Shown: piece after piece, positions 17,162 through 24,229 of the stretch
Position numbering within the stretch: position 1 is the stretch's first letter
Layout: each line of letters starts with the position of its first letter
Source of the DNA: Planctomycetaceae bacterium
Lineage (GTDB): Bacteria > Planctomycetota > Planctomycetia > Pirellulales > Pirellulaceae
Length of the DNA stretch: 34,831 nucleotides
Assembly: GCA_947463915.1 (NCBI GenBank)
Contig: CANHVO010000024.1
Span: 1-34,831 of the forward strand
Reading direction: 5' to 3'
Notes under the pieces: model-generated
Told to the model about the DNA's origin: nothing
What the model saw: only the letters and a program-made list of their open reading frames with translations
The model's database searches: none
Position numbers and translations under genes: made by a program

Positions 17162-18181
17162 CTACGAAGCCTTGCGTATCGAATCAGAATTGACCGAAAG
17201 CGGCCGTAGATGATTCGGTCCCTCTTTACCCATCGCCGCGGGATAGATACCGACTGTGTCGCTTTCAATCCAAAGCGGCCGGCCCTTGACTTCCTCATAG
17301 ATCCGTCCGATGTACTCACCGATGATGCCAACGCACACCAACTGTACCCCACCTAAAAACAAGACTGAAATGACAATCGTTGCGAAACCAGGAGCTGGGG
17401 CGAGACCGATCGACGCGAACCAATCTCCCATCCACCTTTGTAACAACGTAAAGGCCGCACCAAAAAACGCGATGCTCGATACGGCCAACCCCAAATAAGT
17501 TGCCAACCGGAGTGGAATCGTGGAAAACGAAAGTACACCATCCGACGCCAATTGCAGTAGTTTCTTGAATGTGTATTGCGGTACACCAGCGGCTCTTGCA
17601 TGTCTTTCGTATTCAATTCCAATTTGTCGAAACCCAGCCCAAGCTCGCATCCCTCGGATGAATCGATTCTGTTCTGGCATTTCTCGGAGCACAGAAACAA
17701 CCTTTTGATCCATGATGCAAAAGTCCCCGGAATCAAGGGGGATCGTCGTTTGGGACAAAAGAGACAGGCCTCGGTAGAACAGGTAGTAGCACATTCGCTT
17801 GTACCAGACCTCCTTGCGCTTTCGCCTTACCGCATAAACAACTTCATAGCCCTCTCGCCATTTGTCGATGAATCGGTAGAGCTCTTCTGGTGGATCCTGG
17901 AGGTCGGCGTCAATTACAAATACTGCGTCTCCTTTCGCATGTGCGAGGCCTGCAGAGACTGCTTTCTGATGTCCAAAATTCCGAGCAAATCGAACCAGTT
18001 TCCAACGGCTATCGCTTCGAGCAATCTCTTCTAGCCTCGTCCAAGTTGAGTCGCGCGAGCCATCATCCACGCAAATGGCTTCCCAAGGCTCATTCCATTG
18101 ATCGGCGGCAGCAACCAGTCTCGACGCAAGTTGCGACAGAACAGCTTCCTCGTTGAAGCATGGGATCACTATCGAAATCAT
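17162..18181 (-). CDS. Family 2 glycosyltransferase, GtrB/DPM1-like
   Basis: Likely moves a sugar from a nucleotide donor to polyprenyl phosphate on the cytoplasmic face. The 339-residue product has the GT-A domain with VIPCFNEE (5-12), VDDGS (38-42) and DADLQDPPE (91-99), and two C-terminal membrane segments (about 225-250 and 265-290), the exact layout of GtrB and polyprenyl-phosphate mannose/glucose synthases. The ATG at 18181 has AAAGGA eight bases upstream; a TTG two codons earlier is less likely. It is the first gene of the four-gene set, so its product may be the substrate that the flippase-like protein and the GT-C protein use next. Confidence 0.92.
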   Translation of the reverse strand: MISIVIPCFNEEAVLSQLASRLVAAADQWNEPWEAICVDDGSRDSTWTRLEEIARSDSRWKLVRFARNFGHQKAVSAGLAHAKGDAVFVIDADLQDPPEELYRFIDKWREGYEVVYAVRRKRKEVWYKRMCYYLFYRGLSLLSQTTIPLDSGDFCIMDQKVVSVLREMPEQNRFIRGMRAWAGFRQIGIEYERHARAAGVPQYTFKKLLQLASDGVLSFSTIPLRLATYLGLAVSSIAFFGAAFTLLQRWMGDWFASIGLAPAPGFATIVISVLFLGGVQLVCVGIIGEYIGRIYEEVKGRPLWIESDTVGIYPAAMGKEGPNHLRPLSVNSDSIRKAS

Positions 18182-18224
18182 TCCCAAATCCTTTCAGGCT
18201 TAAGTTGCGTCCATTGCAACGTAG

Positions 18225-18254
18225 TTCATACTTCTGATAAATTAGTGAGTTCAA
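18225..18254 (-). promoter_or_regulatory. Candidate promoter of the GT2 operon
   Basis: On the minus strand, TTGAAC (18249-18254) and TATGAA (18225-18230) are spaced by 18 bases and end 44 bases before the GT2 start codon. The match to the housekeeping consensus is moderate. Confidence 0.3.
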
Positions 18255-18329
18255 GCAAGCAGGACAAGATCAGTCATCGATGCTTCTTGATTGCTATCTA
18301 TCGCCTTGAAATGTTTGGAGGCCGTGCTC

Positions 18330-18395
18330 GTAGCGGAAATCGTAGAACTTCCCGGAGTTCGAGGCACTTCAGGAACTCTAACGAGATTCCACTAC
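18330..18395. repeat. Diverged copy of the GTAGCG palindrome (family 2)
   Basis: Starts GTAGCGGAAATCGT and ends ACGAGATTCCACTAC, so the outer ends pair. The right arm read backwards folds as GGAA(T)CTC...GAGTTCC. It resembles the better copy at 18471-18539 in both ends and in layout, with many substitutions. Confidence 0.45.
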
Positions 18396-18413
18396 CCTGC
18401 GACAACGACCTCG

Positions 18414-18450
18414 CCTCCGAGCCCAGCGTCAAAAGCGTTGGGCTTGGAGG
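18414..18450. repeat. 15-bp stem hairpin
   Basis: CCTCCGAGCCCAGCG (18414-18428) pairs with CGTTGGGCTTGGAGG (18436-18450) over all 15 positions, two of them G-T wobbles, around a 7-base loop. It sits between two family 2 palindromes. Confidence 0.7.
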
Positions 18451-18470
18451 GCAACGCTGCGAAGCAATTT

Positions 18471-18539
18471 GTAGCGAAACTCGTCAAGAGTTTCGGTCGT
18501 TTAGGCCATGCCGCCGAAAGTCTTGACGACTTTCGCTAC
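18471..18539. repeat. GTAGCG palindrome (family 2), copy A
   Basis: Arms 18471-18496 and 18514-18539 are complementary over 26 bases except at two positions. Each arm folds on itself: GAAACTC-GTCAA-GAGTTTC on the left and GAAAGTC-TTGAC-GACTTTC on the right. The centre contains GGC-CAT-GCC. The two differences between arms are paired with each other inside each small hairpin (C-G on one side, G-C on the other). Confidence 0.9.
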
Positions 18540-18715
18540 GCATAAGCCTGTTTTATCAGCGAAAATCAAGGCCGCCTCTGTGGACCAAATATAGATTCAA
18601 CGTGAGCGGCATTGACCTTCGTCGGGATGAGGCGATAAGTTGCCCGTCAATTGATTTCTTTTTGTGAGAGAACAGTGGCCATTGTGCCACCTAACTACGG
18701 CTGGCTTTCGTTGAC

Positions 18716-20080
18716 ATGCAAAAATCCGATGACAAGACTATGCCAGGCCGAATCTTTATTGATGGAACATACTCGCTTTGCAGCGGGAAGAACTCTGGAA
18801 TTGAACGCGTTGTTCGAAGCCTTGTTCGAGAGTCTGCAAATGCCGATGGAGTAGCCCAAGTAGCAACAGTATTTTCGTATGACAATCGTTTTTTTCGCTT
18901 GGATGCAAAACAGATCCAAAGGTTGTCTGAGTGCGCATCTTTCCAGCGGAGCGCGTTAGCTCAAATGCCCGCTGCATACCGATGGTTAGCGAATTGCGTT
19001 TGCTGGCTTTTGCCATTCCTTTCTGTACGCAAGTGTCTTCTGCCCGATGCTGGGCATCTCGGTTTGTTTAAATTGGCTCACTCGTTTTTTGAAAAACGAG
19101 CGAGAAAAAACGCCGCTAGCGATGCGAGGGAAATCCAATTTGGCCCTGGTGACATTCTCTTGCTGCCCGACGCCTATTGGGCAAAAATGCATATCTGGCC
19201 CGTCGTCGAACAAGCGCGACAATGTGGAGCCCTGGTCGCCTCGGTTGTCTACGACTTGATCCCAATAACTCACGAGGACTTCGTTGGAGAAGGCATGAAA
19301 GCCAAGTTCATCGAGTATCTTCAATGTCTTGCCGTTCACTCTGACGTGATCATCGCAATCTCGAATACCGTTCGGGAACAACTCCGAAACTACCTTCCAA
19401 AGATCTGCGAACCTGGCACTTATTGCAGCGACATCCGTTCGTTCACGTTGGGAGCTGAATTTGCAACCGTTGAGGGCAACCCGAGTCAGGAATTGAAGGC
19501 ATTGTTTAGTGACGCGGAAACCAGCCCCTATCTGATGGTTGCAACTTTCGAGCCCCGCAAGAATCACAAGTACCTGGTCGATGCCTTTGAATTGCTTTGG
19601 GAAACGCACCCCAACCTAAAGCTATGTTTGGTTGGTCGAGTGGGTTGGCTCTGTGATGATCTTATGGCTAGGCTGGAAAGCCATGCAGCCAGGGGCCATC
19701 AGCTTTTTGTTTTTCATGGCGTAACCGATGCCGAGCTCCAGTATTGCTATCAATCTAGCCGAGGGGTCATTTTCCCCTCTATCGTTGAGGGGTTCGGGCT
19801 TCCTATCGTCGAATCCCTTTGGCATGGAAAAAAAACGTTTGCTAGCGATACCCTGATTCATCGCGAAGTTGGAAAAGGAGATTGTACTTACTTTGAATTA
19901 GGGAATCCCTTATCGCTGGTTGATGAAATTTTGAAATGGGAAAAGCAATTGAAATCAAGTATCTCCAGCCTACCAGTTCGCCAGCCGATCGCGTGGTCAG
20001 AAAGCTATCAACAGTTGATCGATTGCTGCCTCGACTGCTATAGAACCAAGTCCGCGACGCAAAAAATGCAGGCCGCATAA
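18716..20080 (+). CDS. Family 4 glycosyltransferase (first of a tandem pair)
   Basis: Retaining GT-B glycosyltransferase, probably adding a sugar to a surface glycan in the cytoplasm. Product of 454 residues; an ATG at 18740 (residue 9) directly before GRIFIDG is an alternative start. N-terminal acceptor half with GKNSGIERVV (24-33), where donors and acceptors meet in GT4 enzymes; C-terminal donor half with TFEPRKNH (277-284), LVGRVG (305-310) and the E-x7-E signature EGFGLPIVE (358-366). No signal or membrane segment. It aligns along its full length with the gene at 20330, so the pair arose by duplication. Specificity is not readable. Lies on the opposite strand to both neighbours and between two same-orientation copies of a palindromic repeat. 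Confidence 0.92.
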   Translation: MQKSDDKTMPGRIFIDGTYSLCSGKNSGIERVVRSLVRESANADGVAQVATVFSYDNRFFRLDAKQIQRLSECASFQRSALAQMPAAYRWLANCVCWLLPFLSVRKCLLPDAGHLGLFKLAHSFFEKRARKNAASDAREIQFGPGDILLLPDAYWAKMHIWPVVEQARQCGALVASVVYDLIPITHEDFVGEGMKAKFIEYLQCLAVHSDVIIAISNTVREQLRNYLPKICEPGTYCSDIRSFTLGAEFATVEGNPSQELKALFSDAETSPYLMVATFEPRKNHKYLVDAFELLWETHPNLKLCLVGRVGWLCDDLMARLESHAARGHQLFVFHGVTDAELQYCYQSSRGVIFPSIVEGFGLPIVESLWHGKKTFASDTLIHREVGKGDCTYFELGNPLSLVDEILKWEKQLKSSISSLPVRQPIAWSESYQQLIDCCLDCYRTKSATQKMQAA

Positions 20081-20235
20081 TGACGAAACCGACGATAGTC
20101 AAAGTAGTAGGTACATTCCATTGGCCATGCACGATGAATCATGGTCCATTCAATCCAGTGGACGGCATGACGGAGCGTGCCTGCTACTTTCGATGTTTGG
20201 AAAATGTTCACTTGACCTACCACCTCACTATTTGA
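20080..20235 (+). CDS. Small ORF between the glycosyltransferase genes
   Basis: Open frame of 51 codons whose ATG overlaps the stop of the first glycosyltransferase by one base (TAATG). Sequence begins MTKPTIVKVVGTFHWP and ends in HLTI. It has no recognisable domain and no homology to the flanking genes. The overlap suggests coupled translation, but it could equally be a gene remnant or chance. The rest of the space to 20330 holds nothing recognisable. Confidence 0.35.
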   Translation: MTKPTIVKVVGTFHWPCTMNHGPFNPVDGMTERACYFRCLENVHLTYHLTI

Positions 20236-20329
20236 TACCAAAAGGTTTGACGGGTTTTCATTCAATTCAAACCAGATCATCATGCATTGATCTGAGGTGT
20301 GTTCCCAATCGAACCAAAGCGATGAAACA

Positions 20330-21712
20330 ATGACTTCGACCTTTCGCAAAATGCAAGCAAACCCAAATCAGCCGAGTCGGTTGTTTTTGGATGCTTCGCA
20401 TACAATTGCGTCTGGAAAGAACTCTGGGATTGAACGAGTTGTCAGGAATATATTGTCCGAGTGTGGGCGTTGGTGCGAGGTCGAAGGACTGCCGAAACCT
20501 CAGTTAGTAACGCATTGTTCGGATCGCTTTGTCGCAGTTGACGAAAGACAGGCTGGCAGGTTTGAGAAGCTCGCCGCGGTCGAATCCAACATACATCGCT
20601 TCCTTCCCAGATGGTATAGTCCCCTTGCGAATTGGATTTGCAAATGGACTGGTTCGAATCGGATCAGAAAATGGCTGATGCCTCAAGCTGGGCATTTGGG
20701 AATATTTAAATTACCGCATTCTGCGTGGTCCAAGTCCATTCAACGATCGCTATCACGCCAAGCGTATGCCATTGAGCCCAACGAAAACGACCTGTTTGTT
20801 CTCCCTGATGCGTATTGGACCAAACGGGGTGTGTGGCAAGCGGCTGCTGCGGCGAGAATGAATGGCGCCACCATTGCCACGGTCATCTATGATCTTATTC
20901 CGTTAACACATCCTCAATACGTCGGTGCAAAACGAACAGAGGGCTTTCGCAAGTACCTTCATCAGGCAATTGAAAACTCGGACCTGCTTGTCACGATTTC
21001 TCAAACAGTCGAAATCGAAATCAAGGACTACATTGAAAAAAATCGTTCCTCTTTGGTCAGTGTCCCCTCGGCTATTCGGCATTTGACGCTCGGCGCAGAA
21101 CTAAAGCTGGTCGAGGGTGATATTCGCCCGGATGTCCGTCAACTCTTCACCAAGGACGTTCACCGGAACCCCTACTTGATGGTTGCGACGTTCGACCCTC
21201 GGAAGAACCATCATTATCTCCTGGATGCCTTTGATTTGCTTTGGCAAACCCGAGAAGACCTGCGATTGTGCCTTATCGGTCGCGTGGGGTCACTTTGTGA
21301 GGATGTCGTTCAACGAATCCGAAACCACCCGCGTTATGGCAAGCAGCTTTTCGCATTTCACGACATCAAGGACTCGGACCTGCAGCATTGTTACAAATCA
21401 TGCCGCGGAGTGATTTTCCCTTCGATCGTCGAAGGCTTTGGATTGCCGATAGTAGAATCACTGTGGTTTGGCAAGAAGACCTTCGCCAGCGATACTCCGA
21501 TCCACAGGGAAGTTGGTAAGACGGATTGTGTGTACTTTGACTTGGAAGATCCCAACTCACTCGTAGACGAAATCAAAAAGTGGGAACAGATCGCCGATGT
21601 ATCCAATGGCATGCTGCCAATTCGAAAACCAACAACTTGGGAAGAATGTAGCCGCGTTCTAATTTCCCACTGTGTCAGCGCTCAGCAATCTATCAAGAGC
21701 CGCGCCGCCTAA
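20330..21712 (+). CDS. Family 4 glycosyltransferase (second of a tandem pair)
   Basis: Paralogue of the upstream gene, 460 residues from the ATG at 20330 (an ATG at 20351 and a GTG at 20297 are also in frame; alignment with the paralogue favours either ATG). Shared blocks run throughout: GKNSGIERVVR, LPDAYW, VIYDLIPLTHPQYVG, YLMVATFDPRKNH, CLIGRVG and GVIFPSIVEGFGLPIVESLW, which holds the E-x7-E pair (about Glu368 and Glu376). The acceptor half is less alike than the donor half, so the two enzymes probably use the same kind of sugar donor on different acceptors (inference). Stop at 21712 is followed within 81 bases by a family 2 palindrome. Confidence 0.92.
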   Translation: MTSTFRKMQANPNQPSRLFLDASHTIASGKNSGIERVVRNILSECGRWCEVEGLPKPQLVTHCSDRFVAVDERQAGRFEKLAAVESNIHRFLPRWYSPLANWICKWTGSNRIRKWLMPQAGHLGIFKLPHSAWSKSIQRSLSRQAYAIEPNENDLFVLPDAYWTKRGVWQAAAAARMNGATIATVIYDLIPLTHPQYVGAKRTEGFRKYLHQAIENSDLLVTISQTVEIEIKDYIEKNRSSLVSVPSAIRHLTLGAELKLVEGDIRPDVRQLFTKDVHRNPYLMVATFDPRKNHHYLLDAFDLLWQTREDLRLCLIGRVGSLCEDVVQRIRNHPRYGKQLFAFHDIKDSDLQHCYKSCRGVIFPSIVEGFGLPIVESLWFGKKTFASDTPIHREVGKTDCVYFDLEDPNSLVDEIKKWEQIADVSNGMLPIRKPTTWEECSRVLISHCVSAQQSIKSRAA

Positions 21713-21792
21713 GGCGAGTGCAACCAATACGCGGCCTGTTTTCGTTTGAGGTATACGGGGAGATGTCTATTTGCGTCTGACGCAGGTCATGG

Positions 21793-21860
21793 GTAGCGAA
21801 ACTCGTCAAGAGTTTCGGTGCACAAAGAAGTTCGCCGAAAGTCTTGACGACTTTCGCTAC
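21793..21860. repeat. GTAGCG palindrome (family 2), copy B
   Basis: Both 26-base arms (21793-21818 and 21835-21860) are identical to those of copy A at 18471-18539, in the same orientation; only the 16-base centre differs. The element ends 27 bases before the stop of the convergent MnmE-like gene. Confidence 0.9.
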
Positions 21861-21887
21861 GTTTCAGCCTTGCTGTCCACCAATCGG

Positions 21888-23024
21888 CTAGCTCATTCCT
21901 AACTCTCGCATCCAAGTCGCGATTTTTTCGCGATGGCGTTGTCGAAATGGAACGGGATCGCCTGGACTTAAAGCCTGCGGGACCAACACCGAGACGACAA
22001 CACGCATTAACTCAGCCAAACCTTCCTCGGTAACGCTGCTCGTTTTCACGCGGCGATGCAGCCGGTCGGAGTCCTTTAAGTCGACGTCATTCTGATGTGC
22101 CATATCTGACTTGGTCATCACAAGGATCACTCGCTCGGAGCACTGAGCTAGGATTTCGTCGTGTGTCTCTGTCCAACCTTCAACTGGATCGACCAACAGC
22201 AATGTACAATCGGCTGTCGCAATGCGTTCAAGCGATTGCTCAATTCCCTTGGCCTCGATGGAATCCGTTGCTGTTCGGATGCCTGCGCTGTCGACCAGTT
22301 CGATCGGCCAACCCTCAAAGCTAGTGCGTTCCGTGAGTAAGTCGCGGGTCGTACCAGCTTGTTCGTGAACAATGGCGCGAGTGTAGCCTAACAACAAGTT
22401 AAGCAAGCTGCTCTTTCCGACGTTAGGCGGGCCCGCCAACACAACTCGCCATGGTTCAATCAAATGCCTACCCAACATCGACCGATCGTTGAGTTGACCG
22501 AGTCGGAGCTTGGCCTCGGCCAGGTTTCCTTCTATCAGCAGAGATTGGATCGCATCAAACTCTCGTTTGAGTCCGCCGCGATACTGGTCGAGAAGGATGG
22601 CTGTCGTGCGTTGCGTGGCCGCCAGCGTGATGTCTTCTCTAGCCTCGGCAACAGTGAGGTCCTCTCCTTCGTGTGATTCGCACTGAAACGGGGATTGGGT
22701 AACCGCTCCAAGCGACACCAGAATCTTGATTAGCGTTTCGGCAGCGAGACGGCCTCCGTGGCAATGGAGTTCCACGCGTTGCTCACCGGTTCGGCAAACC
22801 ACGATGGACTCACCGCGGCCGCCCCCTTCGTGCTGCGTAAAGCCGTAACGAATCGCGTTGATCGCTAAACTGCTGTCGCCAGCGTTAGGACGCCAGCATC
22901 GGCTCGTGAACTCCAATGACTGGGGACCATCGAGCGCCAGGACCGCGATTGCGGCTGGCGACCGACTCGTCAGTTGAGCAACGAAAGTTAATCCGTCGCC
23001 GGATGTAGGTATTGTTTGGTTCAC
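21888..23024 (-). CDS. Degenerate MnmE/TrmE-like GTPase
   Basis: MnmE modifies U34 of certain tRNAs with MnmG. This 378-residue product keeps the plan (N-terminal folate-binding-like domain with VELHCHGG at 84-91, helical part, G domain) and the GTPase motifs: G1 GPPNVGKSS (198-206), G2 GTTRD (224-228), G3 DSAG (245-248), G4 TKSD (304-307). It lacks the C-terminal FCIGK box with the catalytic Cys, ending in ELGMS, and is about 70 residues shorter than usual MnmE. The N-terminal motif normally reading DTIAAIATP is also altered. It may be a repurposed paralogue or a lineage variant. GTG start, three bases after the stop of the hydrolase gene. Confidence 0.85.
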   Translation of the reverse strand: MNQTIPTSGDGLTFVAQLTSRSPAAIAVLALDGPQSLEFTSRCWRPNAGDSSLAINAIRYGFTQHEGGGRGESIVVCRTGEQRVELHCHGGRLAAETLIKILVSLGAVTQSPFQCESHEGEDLTVAEAREDITLAATQRTTAILLDQYRGGLKREFDAIQSLLIEGNLAEAKLRLGQLNDRSMLGRHLIEPWRVVLAGPPNVGKSSLLNLLLGYTRAIVHEQAGTTRDLLTERTSFEGWPIELVDSAGIRTATDSIEAKGIEQSLERIATADCTLLLVDPVEGWTETHDEILAQCSERVILVMTKSDMAHQNDVDLKDSDRLHRRVKTSSVTEEGLAELMRVVVSVLVPQALSPGDPVPFRQRHREKIATWMRELGMS

Positions 23025-23027
23025 TCG

Positions 23028-23936
23028 CTATCTCTGCGCATTTGGAGTGACAAACTGCTTGCCCTCGAGCCAGCGTCGACAAACGTTCGGCCATTCCGAA
23101 GTACCTTGAATCGTTTTGGCTAGGCCCTTGCCATGCGAGCCTTTTTCGAAAACATGCAGCTCACCTGACACACCGTTTCGCAACATGGCGGCGAAGAATG
23201 CGACTGAGTTTTGAGGCACCACCCCTTTGTCTTCGAGAGTGTGAAACAGAAACGTCGGAGGCGTATCTTTGGTTACGTTGAGATCGCTCTGAAAGGATTC
23301 GACCAATTTAGGATCTGGCGATTCGCCAAGTAAATTTTTTTCGCTGCCTTTATGTGTTCCCGGTTGTCCAAACAAGATCACTGGATAGGCCAAGATTCCG
23401 TAGTCGGGTCGCGAGGATGCATGTTCGATAGGGTCCGCGTTGGTGGGATCACCAGAGTCGAATCGGGTCAAAACGGTGGATACCAAATGTCCACCAGCCG
23501 AAAAGCCCATGATGCCGACTCTCGCAGGATCGACGTTCCATTCTTTGGCATTGGTGCGGACCATACGGATCGCCCGTTGTGCATCTTGCAAGGGGGCAGG
23601 ATGCCCGTACCCTTTGCCTCGATGACGGTAGTCGCAGATGATCGCGGCCAAGCCCATTTCGTTGGCCCATTCGGCAATTTCTTGGCCCTCGTGTCCCATT
23701 GCCAAGTTGCCGTAACCGCCACCAGGGCAAATGATCAAAGCACCGGTTGGTTTTTCGCTGGACGGCAATCGAACTTTTGCCATCGGTTTGTCTTTGGCCT
23801 CGTTGCCGTTGGCCCCCGGAGCTCCTTTTTCCCAAAGCGGGAGCTCGAAAGACTTGGGGGGATCAGCGTTCAAGGTCGCGGGAATCGAAAGTGAAGTGAT
23901 TGCAAAAAAAAACGTCAACAGTTGAAATCGTTGCAT
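23028..23936 (-). CDS. Exported alpha/beta hydrolase (BD-FAE/acetyl-esterase type)
   Basis: Product of 302 residues from the ATG at 23936, which starts a signal peptide (FQLLTFFFAITSLSIPATLNA, cleaved near residue 24); a TTG at 24008 would bury the signal. Oxyanion motif CPGGGYG (70-76) and catalytic triad Ser146 (GFSAGG), Asp236 and His268 (GSHGKG). Relatives are carbohydrate-esterase or dienelactone-hydrolase-like enzymes that planctomycetes carry in many copies for polysaccharide use; the substrate here is unknown. It precedes the MnmE-like gene by three bases, so they are co-transcribed although no functional link is evident. Confidence 0.88.
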   Translation of the reverse strand: MQRFQLLTFFFAITSLSIPATLNADPPKSFELPLWEKGAPGANGNEAKDKPMAKVRLPSSEKPTGALIICPGGGYGNLAMGHEGQEIAEWANEMGLAAIICDYRHRGKGYGHPAPLQDAQRAIRMVRTNAKEWNVDPARVGIMGFSAGGHLVSTVLTRFDSGDPTNADPIEHASSRPDYGILAYPVILFGQPGTHKGSEKNLLGESPDPKLVESFQSDLNVTKDTPPTFLFHTLEDKGVVPQNSVAFFAAMLRNGVSGELHVFEKGSHGKGLAKTIQGTSEWPNVCRRWLEGKQFVTPNAQR

Positions 23937-24055
23937 GATGGTGGTTGTTGGGACGCCCCAGATTTGGAGGGAAGGTATCGGGAATGGATCGTTGTGAGCG
24001 GTTGCCAAAAGGTAAGTAGCAAGGCGGTCAATCTTTTGGCATTAAAATAAACCAA

Positions 24056-24130
24056 TAGCCGTTGGGCGATAGCCCCGGTTCTCGACGAAGGTCGAGCAAC
24101 AGGAAAACCGGGGCGATAGCCCAATGGCTA
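24056..24130. repeat. Palindromic repeat with three internal hairpins
   Basis: Arms 24056-24080 and 24106-24130 (25 bases) begin TAGCC and end CCCCGGTT on one strand and are complementary except at one outer position and the GATAG/TATCG centre. Each arm also folds as GGGC-GATA-GCCC, and the centre as CTCGAC-GAAG-GTCGAG (24081-24096). The layout is the same as in the unrelated repeats at 7027 and 18471. Confidence 0.85.
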
Positions 24131-24164
24131 ACTAACACGAAAAAAAGGTAGATATGCTACGGAG

Positions 24165-24190
24165 CCGAAAGTCTTGACGACTTTCGCTAC
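24165..24190. repeat. Half copy of the GTAGCG palindrome (family 2)
   Basis: A perfect copy of the right arm only (GAAAGTC-TTGAC-GACTTTC followed by GCTAC). The left arm is missing, which shows that a single arm can exist alone. Lies between the unknown exported protein and the 24056 palindrome. Confidence 0.85.
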
Positions 24191-24229
24191 GAGAAACGTT
24201 TCCGCTAGCAGACTATTGTAACCCAAAAA

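Larger units (their letters stand above)
18182..18715. other. Gene-free divergent region between the GT2 operon and the GT4 pair
   Basis: 534 bases without a supported gene, although plus-strand frames stay open through parts of it. It holds a candidate promoter for the minus-strand operon (18225-18254) and three consecutive palindromic repeats (18330-18395, 18414-18450, 18471-18539). The promoter of the GT4 genes should lie in 18540-18715; nothing convincing was seen there. Confidence 0.6.

Noticed and set aside
18291-18545. 84-codon plus-strand ORF before the GT4 genes
   Set aside because: It lies across the palindromic repeats, is followed by no coding signal and its sequence is the repeat in translation.
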